A DNA stretch of 22,365 bases from Prauserella rugosa (GTDB taxonomy: Bacteria; Actinomycetota; Actinomycetes; Mycobacteriales; Pseudonocardiaceae), in the NCBI RefSeq assembly GCF_000719975.1, contig NZ_JOIJ01000035.1, positions 1 to 22,365 of the forward strand, in the 5' to 3' direction. Below, piece after piece: positions 15,099 to 22,188 of this stretch. Numbering within the stretch: the first letter of the stretch is position 1; each line of letters opens with the position of its first letter. The translations under genes and the position numbers were made by a program. The notes under the pieces were generated by a model. It did not search any database. It was not told where the DNA came from and was given only the letters and a program-made list of their open reading frames with translations.

Positions 15099-15134
15099 GC
15101 GCCGTGCCCGGGTGCGAAACCCCGGGCACGGCGC
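15099..15134. terminator. Strong terminator-like hairpin after the amidase
   Basis: A perfect 14-bp stem, GCGCCGTGCCCGGG (15099-15112) with its complement (15121-15134), and an 8-nt loop TGCGAAAC. It lies 20 nt after the amidase stop and about 50 nt before the end of the convergent thioesterase gene. There is no U-tract, as is usual for very GC-rich genomes. It can serve both directions. Confidence 0.75.
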
Positions 15135-15187
15135 TGCGTCCGTTGCATGCCTCGCCACGGGGCCTCGCGCAGGATCGCGGACGGTTG

Positions 15188-15682
15188 TCAGGTGCGCGGA
15201 CGCCAGCGCTTCCACACCGCCGTGCCGGTGGCCCTGGTCTTGCCTCCGTGGCTGATCGCGCAGACCACGGTCATCTCGGGCTCGTCGACGGCCGTCAGCT
15301 CCGCCGTGACCTCCAATGGTTCGTCCAGCGGCGTCGGCCTGCGGAACCGTACGTCGAGACCCGCCGTCACGTAGGCGAGGTCCTGGCCCGGCGCCGGTTT
15401 CCAGCCGCGGCGGTCGGCCTCGAGCATCACGGCGGCCGCCCCGTGACAGTCCAGCACCGTCGAGATGATCCCGCCGTTGAGGTAGCCGCCGCCGTTGTCG
15501 TGCTGCGGCCACGGCGTGAACGTGGCACGGACGATGCCGTCGACCTCGTAGCTGTTCAGCCGGAGTCCGTCGGGGTTGGCCGGCCCGCACCCGAAACACG
15601 TCATGTCGGGAAACAGCATCTGCTGGATGCTCGGCCCCGCGTCGTCGGTCGTCCCGGTCTCAGTGCTCATGGCGCTCATCAT
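15188..15682 (-). CDS. PaaI-type hotdog-fold thioesterase
   Basis: A 164-aa protein. CFGCGPANPDGLRL at residues about 29-42 and HDNGGGYLNGGIISTVLDCHGAAAV (about 61-85) are the signatures of the hotdog thioesterase subgroup. The NGGxxxTxxD block contains the catalytic acid and oxyanion region. LDVRFRRPTPLDEPLEVTAEL follows as the usual edge strand. It should hydrolyse an acyl-CoA thioester; the acyl group is unknown. Possible starts are ATG 15682, 15679 and 15670, and no good Shine-Dalgarno site favours one. It converges on the amidase hairpin and is divergent from the small disordered protein gene, with 72 nt between them. Confidence 0.88.
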   Translation of the reverse strand: MMSAMSTETGTTDDAGPSIQQMLFPDMTCFGCGPANPDGLRLNSYEVDGIVRATFTPWPQHDNGGGYLNGGIISTVLDCHGAAAVMLEADRRGWKPAPGQDLAYVTAGLDVRFRRPTPLDEPLEVTAELTAVDEPEMTVVCAISHGGKTRATGTAVWKRWRPRT

Positions 15683-15754
15683 CGTCGAGGGCTATCGTCG
15701 GCGGCGAGCCGGTCGGTTCCGGCCGGCCGCAGAGGTGATTCAGGAGACGGCATC

Positions 15755-16051
15755 ATGCCCGAACCGCAGAGATCCCCAGAACCGGATGCGTGGCCGGGGC
15801 AGCCGGAGTTCGACGAGCCCGTCGAACCCGATCGGCACACCGGGGGCCGGCATCGCCGGGACCAGCCGCGGCACGGCGCCGACCTGCCGCCCGACCACCC
15901 GGGGCACCAGGAACCGTTCCCGCGTCGCCGCAAGCCCGAGGGCGCTGCCGAGCAGTACCCCCACGAGACCCCGCGGCGCTACCCCGGCGGTGGTGCCCAC
16001 ATCGAGGGCGTTCCGGAGCCGCCGCCGCGGCGAACGCCGGACGAGCGGTGA
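15755..16051 (+). CDS. Hypothetical Pro/Arg/His-rich disordered protein, 98 aa
   Basis: Starts at ATG 15755 with AGGAGA 8 nt upstream. The composition is dominated by P, R, E, H, D and G, with almost no hydrophobic residues, so it is probably intrinsically disordered. There is no signal peptide, membrane segment or metal-binding pattern that I can define. The C-terminus is very polar (EGVPEPPPRRTPDER). Its stop overlaps the GTG start of the next gene by 4 nt, which indicates translational coupling and supports it being real. I do not recognise a family. It might act as a flexible partner or regulator of the downstream enzyme, but that is only inference. Confidence 0.6.
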   Translation: MPEPQRSPEPDAWPGQPEFDEPVEPDRHTGGRHRRDQPRHGADLPPDHPGHQEPFPRRRKPEGAAEQYPHETPRRYPGGGAHIEGVPEPPPRRTPDER

Positions 16052-16677
16052 CCGCACCCGACCGGCTCGCCATGGCGACCGGGGAACGCACCGACCTGGC
16101 CGAGTTCCTGGCCACGCTGAGTCCGGCCGATTGGGACGCGCCCAGCCTGTGCGAGGGCTGGCGGGTGCGCGACGTGGTGGCCCACGTGATCAGTTACGAG
16201 GACCTGAGCGCGGTGGGCGTGCTGCGGCGGTTCGCGCGCGGACGGTTCAGTCCCGGCGCGGGGAACGAGATCGGCGTCGCCGAGTACGCCGTCGAGCCGG
16301 ACGGGTTGCTGGCACTGCTGAGACAACGGCTCCGCCCGCGCGGGTTCACCTCGCTCGGCGGTGGGCGGATCGCGTTGCTCGACGGGCTGATCCACCACCA
16401 GGACATCCGCCGGGCACTGGGACGGCCGCGCGAGGTACCTCCCGACCGGCTGCTGGAGGCACTGCGGATGTCGCTCGGTGCATCGCCGCTGCGGTCCAAG
16501 GGACGCGTGCGGGGACTGCGGCTCATCGCCGACGACGTCGACTTCACCGCGGGCGAGGGCCTCGAGGTCCGTGGGCCGGGCGAACCGTTGCTGATGGCGG
16601 TCGCCGGGCGTCGCGGGGTGGTGGACGAACTGACCGGCGCCGGGCAGCCGCTGCTGGCCCGGCGCATCGGCCCCTGA
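16048..16677 (+). CDS. Maleylpyruvate isomerase-family (mycothiol-dependent, DinB-like) protein
   Basis: A 209-aa protein. GERTDLAEFLATLSPADWDAPSLCEGWRVRDVVAHVISYE near residues 13-50 is the MDMPI N-terminal/DinB-like helical bundle signature. The CEGWRVRDVVAHV block, with its metal-binding histidine, is the most conserved part. HHQDIRRALGRPREVP in the middle supplies further histidines. Proteins of this family use mycothiol, the actinobacterial thiol, as cofactor or substrate; the specific reaction is unknown. It starts with GTG 16048 in a GTGA overlap with the preceding small ORF. ATG 16072 is the alternative, giving 8 fewer residues. It is convergent with the next acetyltransferase gene. 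Confidence 0.85.
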   Translation: MTAPDRLAMATGERTDLAEFLATLSPADWDAPSLCEGWRVRDVVAHVISYEDLSAVGVLRRFARGRFSPGAGNEIGVAEYAVEPDGLLALLRQRLRPRGFTSLGGGRIALLDGLIHHQDIRRALGRPREVPPDRLLEALRMSLGASPLRSKGRVRGLRLIADDVDFTAGEGLEVRGPGEPLLMAVAGRRGVVDELTGAGQPLLARRIGP

Positions 16678-16684
16678 ACAAGCG

Positions 16685-17242
16685 TCAGCGCTCGTCGCGG
16701 TCGTCGGCGAGCGCGGCCAGGACGTGGAGGTCGACGCGCGCACCGTCCACGGCGATCGCCTCGCGGCGCGTGCCCTCGTGGACGAATCCCGCGGCCTCGT
16801 AGGCGGCGCGGATGCGGTTCTCGTGTGCGGCGGTCTGGGTCTCGATGCGGTGCATGCCCGCGACGTCGAAGGCATGGGCGAGCACCAGCCCGGCCGCTTC
16901 GGCGCGGTGGCCGTCGCCGTACGGACCCAGCAGGGCCAGGCGGAAGGTGCACGAGGCGTTGTACGGGTCGAGGTTGGACAGCACCGCCTCGCCGATGAAC
17001 CCGTCGGTGGCGCGTTCCACGACGGCCAGGTCGAGCCGGTCGGTGCGCTGCCCGCACGTGCCGTACCAGCGTTGGGCGGCCGCGAGGTCCCGAAGACCCG
17101 CCCCGCCCGGGGATGCGGAATGCGAACCGGCCTCGTCGCGGGCGAGCGCGACGAGGCCGGGAGCGTCGGCGGCCATGACCGGCCGCAGCTGCACGAGCTC
17201 GCCGGTCAGGACGGGCTTGTGCGTGAACGCCGCGGTCGGCAT
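16685..17242 (-). CDS. GNAT acetyltransferase, RimJ/RimL-type
   Basis: A 185-aa protein of the Acetyltransf_3 group. LTGELVQLRPVMAADAPGLVALARD starts the fold. DLAVVERATDGFIGEAVLSNLDPYNASCTFRLALLGPYGDGHRAEAAGLVLAHAFD contains the CoA-binding turn. HRIETQTAAHENRIRAAYEAAGFVHEGTRREA is the standard C-terminal motif in which R-A-YE--GF follows N. The CoA loop reads GDGHRAEA, close to the usual G-G--EA. The acceptor is unknown (protein N-terminus or small molecule). It starts 16 nt after the stop of a 34-aa membrane peptide gene on the same strand, and the two are probably in one transcript. Confidence 0.9.
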   Translation of the reverse strand: MPTAAFTHKPVLTGELVQLRPVMAADAPGLVALARDEAGSHSASPGGAGLRDLAAAQRWYGTCGQRTDRLDLAVVERATDGFIGEAVLSNLDPYNASCTFRLALLGPYGDGHRAEAAGLVLAHAFDVAGMHRIETQTAAHENRIRAAYEAAGFVHEGTRREAIAVDGARVDLHVLAALADDRDER

Positions 17243-17258
17243 CAGGTGCCGCCGTGGC

Positions 17259-17363
17259 TCATCCGATGATCGCCAGTGCGATCACCAACATCAGCGTCAC
17301 GAACGTGGCGAGGGCCGTGACGACGGCCTGGCGACGAGGGTCGAGGACAGGAACGCGCTGCAT
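17259..17363 (-). CDS. Small single-pass membrane protein, 34 aa
   Basis: ATG 17363 to TGA 17259. A basic, soluble N-terminus (MQRVPVLDPRRQAVV) leads to one hydrophobic helix (ALATFVTLMLVIALAIIG). GGGAG lies 6 nt before the ATG. The gene is 16 nt upstream of the RimJ/L-type acetyltransferase gene on the same strand and 96 nt downstream of another small membrane protein gene. It is likely a real short membrane protein, inserted with its N-terminus inside by the positive-inside rule. No family is recognised. Confidence 0.6.
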   Translation of the reverse strand: MQRVPVLDPRRQAVVTALATFVTLMLVIALAIIG

Positions 17364-17459
17364 GGGTGCTCCCGAGGTGAAGGTGTAGATGACGTCCTAC
17401 CTGGAACAGCGCACCGGGCGAAGCCGGTGTTACAGCGCGACCGAGTGACGTCGGCCGCC

Positions 17460-17759
17460 CTACTGCAGCTGCCTGCGATGCCCCTTGGCCGTGTAGTACA
17501 GGACGGCCCCGGCAAGACCGATGATCATGACGAAGGCCGTGCCGCCCACGACGAGCGCCTGGGTGAACGCGTCCCACGGCGACGAGGCCGCGCGCCGCGT
17601 CTCCTCCTCGGCCGCGAAGGCAGGCAGTGCTCCGGCGAACAGGAATCCGACAGCGGTCAGAACCGACGCCACCAGAGCACGCATCCGCCGTGTTCGCCGC
17701 CGGTCGTCTTCTGTGGACACGCCACGGAAATCGTTGGTACGTAAGGCGATTCGGCTCAT
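17460..17759 (-). CDS. Small exported or membrane protein, 99 aa
   Basis: ATG 17759 is preceded by AAGGAGG with about 8 nt spacing; GTG 17765 is too close to that site. A basic stretch (EDDRRRTRRMR) precedes a signal-peptide-like helix (ALVASVLTAVGFLFAGALPAFA) with a plausible cleavage after AFA. A short polar loop (AEEETRRAASSPWDAF) is followed by a second hydrophobic helix (ALVVGGTAFVMIIGLAGAVLYY) and a basic tail (TAKGHRRQLQ). The mature protein would be anchored with its tail in the cytoplasm. I recognise no family. A direct GTAAC/GTCAC repeat lies about 35 nt upstream. Confidence 0.7.
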   Translation of the reverse strand: MSRIALRTNDFRGVSTEDDRRRTRRMRALVASVLTAVGFLFAGALPAFAAEEETRRAASSPWDAFTQALVVGGTAFVMIIGLAGAVLYYTAKGHRRQLQ

Positions 17760-17790
17760 GCGCACTCCCTCCTTCTGGTCGGATACCCGA

Positions 17791-17805
17791 GTAACGTTCG
17801 GTCAC
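17791..17805 (-). promoter_or_regulatory. Possible regulator box: GTAAC-N5-GTCAC direct repeat
   Basis: Two GTAAC-like pentamers (17791-17795 and 17801-17805) are exactly 10 bp apart, just upstream of the small exported protein gene. The layout recalls sites of OmpR-type response regulators such as MtrA, which control cell-envelope genes in actinobacteria. One half-site is imperfect, so this is tentative. Confidence 0.2.
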
Positions 17806-17858
17806 ACGGGATCGTTGCCGGTTGCTGTACACGTCACATCGTCCTGGGTGGGACTTCG

Positions 17859-18161
17859 TTACGTGGCGTCCATGACGGCGTCGACGACACCGTCGATCTC
17901 CGTCGCCAGCGAGATGTCCTTCTCTGTCAGGCCGCCCGCACTGTGCGTGCTCAGGGAGAAACGTAGCGTTCGCCAACGGATGTCCACGTCCGGGTGATGG
18001 TCTGCCGCCTCGGCGAGTTCGGCGACGCGGTTCACCACCTCGATGGCTCGCGGGAAGCTCGGCAGTTTCGCCTCGCGGGTGATCGCGTCGCCGTCGCGTT
18101 GCCAGTGGGGGAGGTGTTCGAGTGCCGTACGGATGCGGTCGTCGTCGAGTAGTTCCGTCAT
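17859..18161 (-). CDS. 4a-hydroxytetrahydrobiopterin dehydratase (pterin carbinolamine dehydratase)
   Basis: A 100-aa protein of normal family length. The active-site region is complete: AAD-HHPDVDIRWRTLRFSLSTHSAGGLTEKD, with the HHP pair and the later TH. LPHWQRDGDAITREAKLPSFPRAIEVVNRVAELAE forms the first strands and helix. The enzyme dehydrates 4a-carbinolamine pterins formed by aromatic amino-acid hydroxylases; in bacteria it may also serve in pterin/molybdopterin salvage. No hydroxylase is nearby. ATG 18161 was chosen because the MTELLDDDRI start is typical; the frame is open to 18401, but that extra part crosses the TPP riboswitch region. It is divergent from the thiamine transport operon. 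Confidence 0.92.
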   Translation of the reverse strand: MTELLDDDRIRTALEHLPHWQRDGDAITREAKLPSFPRAIEVVNRVAELAEAADHHPDVDIRWRTLRFSLSTHSAGGLTEKDISLATEIDGVVDAVMDAT

Positions 18162-18186
18162 GTGTCCATGGTGGTGGCGTGCGGGG

Positions 18187-18192
18187 TAGGCT
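18187..18192 (+). promoter_or_regulatory. Candidate -10 for the thiamine operon
   Basis: TAGGCT fits TANNNT and lies about 60 nt before the TPP aptamer, with a weak TGTCCA (18163-18168) 18 bp upstream. The position suits transcription of the riboswitch and thiBPQ. Confidence 0.3.
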
Positions 18193-18248
18193 GCACAGTC
18201 GCAGTGCCGCATCGATGCACGAGACGTATCGCGCGTCACTGCATCACC

Positions 18249-18343
18249 GCCACGGGAGTCCGGTGCCCCGCCGGACTGAGAGGTGGGCCGATCAGCCCAC
18301 GACCGTTCGCACCTGATCCGGATCATGCCGGCGCAGGGAGGCA
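18249..18343 (+). promoter_or_regulatory. TPP riboswitch (THI element)
   Basis: The conserved THI-box pieces are plain: CTGAGAGG at 18276-18283, then ACCTGATCCGGATCATGCCGG and GCGCAGGGAG (18311-18340). Supporting helices are GTCCGG with CCGGAC around a CCCCG-containing loop, and TGGGC with GCCCA. It binds thiamine pyrophosphate. The start of thiB is about 80 nt downstream. No U-tract terminator is seen in between, so translation control is more likely, as is common in actinobacteria. The linker has a possible hairpin (CTCAC with GTGAG, and CACGCC with GGCGTG). Confidence 0.95.
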
Positions 18344-18421
18344 GGCTCGGCCTCGGGCCGCTCACGCCGTCCATGTCGCCCGATCCGGTGAGGGCGTGCA
18401 CGGTGTCGGAAGAGGAGAGCC

Positions 18422-19483
18422 ATGTTGCCGCGCCGCTTGCGCACGACCATCGCCGTCGCTGTGACGGGTCTGCTGGCCACCGGATGCACTCTGGCCGGTG
18501 GCGAGGACCACGCCGACGACGCAGCCACCACGGTCACACTCGCCACCCACGACTCGTTCGCGGTGCCGCGCGAGGTGCTGGAGGCGTTCGAGCAGCGTTC
18601 CGGGATCCGGATCGAGCAGCTCAAGCAGGGTGACGCGGGTGCGCTCGCCAACAAGCTCGTGCTGACGAAGGCCAACCCGGTCGCGGACGTGGCGTTCGGC
18701 GTCGACTCGACCTTCGCCTCGCGGACGCTCCGCGAGGGCGTGTTCGAGCGCCACACGCCGGACGCCGCAGGGCAGGGACCGCAGCGGTACGCCCTCGACG
18801 GCCGGGGCGCCGACCGGCTCACGGCCGTCGACGTCGGCGACGTGTGCGTGAACGTCGACCGCGAGTGGTTCGCCTCGCACGACGTGCCGGAGCCGCGCAC
18901 GTTCGCCGACCTGACGCGGCCGCGTTACCGGGATCTGCTGGTCACGCCGAGCCCGGCGACGTCCTCGCCAGGCCTGGCGTTCCTGCTGGCCACGATCGCC
19001 GACTCGGGTGAGGACGGCTGGCGCGACTACTGGCGTGACCTCAAGGCCAACGGCGCCGAGGTGGTCAGCGGGTGGACCGAGGCGTACACGCAGGAGTTCT
19101 CGGGATCGTCCGGCGAGGGCCCGAGGCCGATCGTGGTGTCGTACGCGTCGTCGCCCGCCGCCGAGGTCGGCGACGACGGCTCGCCGCGCACGCGGGCGCT
19201 GCTGGACACCTGCTACCGCCAGGTCGAGTACGCGGGCGTGCTGGCGGGCACCGACAAGCCGCGGCAGGCACGGCAGGTGGTCGACTTCCTGCTCTCGCGC
19301 GAGTTCCAGCGCACCGTGGCCGACAACATGTACGTGTACCCGACGCGCTCGGACGTCGAGCTGCCCGAGGCGTGGCAGGAGGCGGCTCCCCTTCCCGAGG
19401 ATCCCGCCGAGCTGCCCTCGAACCAGGTCGACCGCGGCCGGGAGGACTGGATCTCGCAGTGGCGCGAGCTGTACGAGGGCTGA
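18422..19483 (+). CDS. thiB: Thiamine ABC transporter substrate-binding lipoprotein ThiB
   Basis: A 353-aa lipoprotein. The signal peptide is LRTTIAVAVTGLLATGC, with lipobox LATGC and lipidated C22. The mature part is a periplasmic-binding-protein fold of the ThiB group: TVTLATHDSFAVPREVLEAFEQRSGIRIEQLKQGDAG, then ANKLVLTKANPVADVAFGVDSTFASRTL, and a late DNMYVYPTRSDVELPEAW as in thiamine-binding proteins. It captures thiamine or its phosphates outside the membrane for ThiP. GGAAGAGGAGAG is the ribosome-binding region. The TPP riboswitch upstream and thiP/thiQ downstream fix the role. A 14-nt palindrome spans the junction with thiP. Confidence 0.95.
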   Translation: MLPRRLRTTIAVAVTGLLATGCTLAGGEDHADDAATTVTLATHDSFAVPREVLEAFEQRSGIRIEQLKQGDAGALANKLVLTKANPVADVAFGVDSTFASRTLREGVFERHTPDAAGQGPQRYALDGRGADRLTAVDVGDVCVNVDREWFASHDVPEPRTFADLTRPRYRDLLVTPSPATSSPGLAFLLATIADSGEDGWRDYWRDLKANGAEVVSGWTEAYTQEFSGSSGEGPRPIVVSYASSPAAEVGDDGSPRTRALLDTCYRQVEYAGVLAGTDKPRQARQVVDFLLSREFQRTVADNMYVYPTRSDVELPEAWQEAAPLPEDPAELPSNQVDRGREDWISQWRELYEG

Positions 19484-21087
19484 GCAGGCCGCGCGGCCTG
19501 GGCGTGGCCGCGCTGGCCGCGGTGCCGATCGCGTTCCTCGGCGTGTTCTTCGCCTGGCCGGTGGTGGCGATCGTGCGTCTCGGCCTGACCGAGGGTGGGG
19601 TCGGCGCGGTGCTGGCGCACGCGGAGACGTGGGATCTCGCGGCGTTCACCGTCGGGCAGGCGGCCGCCTCGACCGTCGTGGCCGTGGCCGCGGGCATGCC
19701 GGTGGCGTTCCTGTTGGCCAGGGTGCGGCTGCGGTGGGCGGGGTTGGCGCGCACGTTCCTGCTCGTTCCGTTCGTGTTGCCGACGGTCGTCGTGGGCCTG
19801 GCGTTCAAGGCGCTGTGGCCGGACGGCGGTGTCGCGGTGATCGTGTTGGCGAACGCGTTCTTCAACGTCGCGGTCGTCGCGCGCACGGTGGGCGGGCTGT
19901 GGGCGCAGCTGGACCGCAGGGCCGAGGACGCGGCGCGCTCGTTGGGCGCGTCGCCGTGGCGGGCGTTCCGCACGGTCACGCTGCCCGCGTTGATGCCCGC
20001 GCTGGCGTCGTCGGCCGCGGTGGTGTTCCTGTTCTGTTCGACGAGCTTCGGTGTGGTGCTGATGCTCGGCGGCGCGCGCTACCGCACGTTGGAGACGGAG
20101 ATCTACGTCCGCACCGTGGAACTGCTGGACCTGCCGGGGGCGGCGGCGTTGTCGCTCGTGCAGCTGGCGGCCGTGGTCGTGGCGTTGGTGATCGGCGGCG
20201 TGGCGCGCCGGAGGCGGGAGCGCGCGGCGGCCCTGCGCGCACCGCTGGCGATGGCCCGGCGGCCGCGGGGCGGCGAGTGGTGGGTGGTCGGCGCGGCCGG
20301 GACGGTGCTGGCCGCGCTGGTGGTGCCGATCGTGGCGCTGGTCGCGCGGTCGCTGTCCACTCGGGACGGATGGGGCCTGGACGGTTACCGGGCGCTGGGC
20401 TCATCCGGTGCCGGCGCGTTGAGCGTGACGGGCTGGGATGCGGCGCTCAACTCGCTGCGCACGGCGTTCGACGCAACGGTGCTGGCGATGGTGGTGGGCG
20501 TGCTGGCGGCTGCGGCCCTGGTGGCGGCGGGGCGGGCGCGCGGCGGTGCCGCGCGGGTGGCGTCGGAGACGTTGGACGCGGCGTTGATGCTGCCGCTCGG
20601 GGTGTCGGCGGTGACCGTGGGCTTCGGGTACCTCGTGACGATGGACGCCCTGCCCGGCGATCTGCGCACGTCGCCGTTGCTGGTGCCGTTCGCCCAGGCC
20701 CTGGTGGTGGTGCCGTTGGTGATCCGGATGGTGCTGCCGGTGTTGCGGTCGGTGGACGAGCGGTTGCGCCAGGCGGCGGCGACGCTCGGCGCGGGGCCCG
20801 CTCGCGTGTGGTGGGCGATCGACCTGCCACTCGCGGCGCGGTCGCTGGCGGCCGCGGCCGCGTTCGGCTATGTCGTCGCGTTGGGCGAGTTCGGTGCGAC
20901 GAGTTTCCTCGCCAGGCCGGAGGCGCCGACGTTGCCGGTGGCGATCAACGAGTTGATCAGCAGGCCCGGTGAGTTGAACACGCAGATGGCGTATGCGGCG
21001 TGCACGTTGCTCATGGTGGTGACGGCCGCGGTGGCCACGGTCATCGACCGGTTGCGGTCTCCGCAGGCGAATGTCGGGGAGTTCTGA
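19459..21087 (+). CDS. thiP: Thiamine ABC transporter permease ThiP
   Basis: A fused double permease of about 540 aa with around 12 membrane helices. Each half has an EAA loop contacting the ATPase: EDAARSLGASPWRAFRTVTLPAL and RQAAATLGAGPARVWWAIDLPLAARSL. AFGYVVALGEFGATSFLARPEAPTLPVAI is typical of ThiP/iron-type permeases. The start is uncertain. GTG 19459 gives a basic N-terminus (VARAVRGLSRPRG) and a 25-nt overlap with thiB. CTG 19480 would overlap the thiB stop by CTGA. GTG 19504 leaves out the positive stretch before the first helix. None has a strong Shine-Dalgarno site, so coupling to thiB translation is likely. Its stop overlaps the thiQ start (TGATG). Confidence 0.93.
   Translation: MARAVRGLSRPRGLGVAALAAVPIAFLGVFFAWPVVAIVRLGLTEGGVGAVLAHAETWDLAAFTVGQAAASTVVAVAAGMPVAFLLARVRLRWAGLARTFLLVPFVLPTVVVGLAFKALWPDGGVAVIVLANAFFNVAVVARTVGGLWAQLDRRAEDAARSLGASPWRAFRTVTLPALMPALASSAAVVFLFCSTSFGVVLMLGGARYRTLETEIYVRTVELLDLPGAAALSLVQLAAVVVALVIGGVARRRRERAAALRAPLAMARRPRGGEWWVVGAAGTVLAALVVPIVALVARSLSTRDGWGLDGYRALGSSGAGALSVTGWDAALNSLRTAFDATVLAMVVGVLAAAALVAAGRARGGAARVASETLDAALMLPLGVSAVTVGFGYLVTMDALPGDLRTSPLLVPFAQALVVVPLVIRMVLPVLRSVDERLRQAAATLGAGPARVWWAIDLPLAARSLAAAAAFGYVVALGEFGATSFLARPEAPTLPVAINELISRPGELNTQMAYAACTLLMVVTAAVATVIDRLRSPQANVGEF
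19486..19499. repeat. Perfect 14-nt palindrome at the thiB-thiP junction
   Basis: AGGCCGCGCGGCCT is its own reverse complement and begins 3 nt after the thiB stop. In RNA it could form a short, very stable hairpin between the alternative thiP starts. It may modulate coupling or simply reflect GC-rich codons for SRPRGL. Confidence 0.45.
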
Positions 21088-22121
21088 TGTTGACGGTGGA
21101 CGGGCTGACCGTGACGTACGCGGGGGTTCCCGCGGTGCGGGACGCGGCGTTGGAGGTCGCCGACGGCGAGGTGTTGGCGTTGCTGGGCCCGTCCGGGTCG
21201 GGCAAGTCGACGTTGTTGCGCGCGATCGCCGGTCTGGAGGCCGCGACGGGGTCGGTGCGATGGGACGGCGGTGACCTGGCGGGTGTGCCGGTGCATCGCC
21301 GCGGGTTCGGGTTGGTGTTCCAGGACGGCCAGCTGTTCCCGCACCGCGACGTGGCGGGCAACGTGGCGTTCGGTCTGCGGATGCACCGGGTCGCGCAGGC
21401 CGAGCGCGAGCGGCGGGTGACCGAGCTGCTGGAGCTCGTCGGACTCGCCGGTTACGAGCGGCGGCGGGTGACCGAGTTGTCGGGCGGTGAGGCGCAGCGC
21501 GTCGCGTTGGCGCGGGCGTTGGCACCGCGGCCGCGGCTGTTGCTGCTCGACGAGCCGTTGTCCGGTTTGGACGCCGAGCTGCGGGAGTCGTTGGCGCTCG
21601 ATCTGGTCGGCGTGTTGCGCAGGGCGAAGATCACGACGTTGTTGGTGACGCACGACCAGGAGGAGGCGTTCACCCTCGCGGACCGCGTGGCCGTGTTGGA
21701 CGCGGGCACCATCCGCCAGTCCGGCGACGTCCTCGACGTCTGGCGCGCGCCCGCCGACGAACGCGTGGCGCGCTTCCTCGGCGTCACGACGACCCTGCCC
21801 GGTCACATCGACGGCGGCCGGTTGACCTGCGCATTCGGCTCCGCCACCGTGCCCCACGTCACCGCCGGTGGCGCCGTGACGGTCGGTCTACGGCCCCACG
21901 CGCTGCGCGTGACCGGCGACGGCGGTGTCGGCGACGCGGTGCACGGTGAGGTGGTGGCGTGCGCGCGGCGCCGCGACCACACCCGGGTCACGGTCGAAGT
22001 GTCCGAGACCGTTCCGGGTGTGGCCACCGTGGAGGCCGTGGCGACGATGTCGGCGTCGGTCCGTGCCGGCGATCAGGTTCGTCTGGCGCTCGATGCCGAC
22101 GGCGTGGCGATCGTCGGCTAG
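21087..22121 (+). CDS. thiQ: Thiamine ABC transporter ATP-binding protein ThiQ
   Basis: A 344-aa ATPase. Walker A is GPSGSGKST (about 34-42), the Q-loop is LVFQDGQLFPHRDV, the signature is LSGGEAQRVALARAL, Walker B is LLLLDEPLSGLD and the switch is VTHDQEEA. After about residue 230 a regulatory OB-fold extension follows (VARFLGVTTTLPGHIDGG..., AVTVGLRPHALRV), as in importers of the CUT1/ThiQ/FbpC type; E. coli ThiQ is shorter and lacks it. ATG 21087 shares its A with the thiP stop TGA, and GGGGAG lies upstream. Together with ThiB and ThiP it forms a complete TPP-regulated thiamine importer. Confidence 0.94.
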   Translation: MLTVDGLTVTYAGVPAVRDAALEVADGEVLALLGPSGSGKSTLLRAIAGLEAATGSVRWDGGDLAGVPVHRRGFGLVFQDGQLFPHRDVAGNVAFGLRMHRVAQAERERRVTELLELVGLAGYERRRVTELSGGEAQRVALARALAPRPRLLLLDEPLSGLDAELRESLALDLVGVLRRAKITTLLVTHDQEEAFTLADRVAVLDAGTIRQSGDVLDVWRAPADERVARFLGVTTTLPGHIDGGRLTCAFGSATVPHVTAGGAVTVGLRPHALRVTGDGGVGDAVHGEVVACARRRDHTRVTVEVSETVPGVATVEAVATMSASVRAGDQVRLALDADGVAIVG

Positions 22122-22188
22122 CGATGCCGCCGCGCAACGCATTTCCCTGGAGTTGAGGGTGTCGTTCGGTGTCGTGCGTGAACGTTCG

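Noticed and set aside
19008..20972. 654-aa plus-strand open frame over thiB/thiP
   Set aside because: Low-complexity R/G/A-rich translation. The real genes in other frames have lipobox and EAA-loop signatures.
20401..21525. 374-aa minus-strand open frame opposite thiP/thiQ
   Set aside because: Composition is almost only P, R, T and A with no domain. It is antisense to the permease and ATPase.
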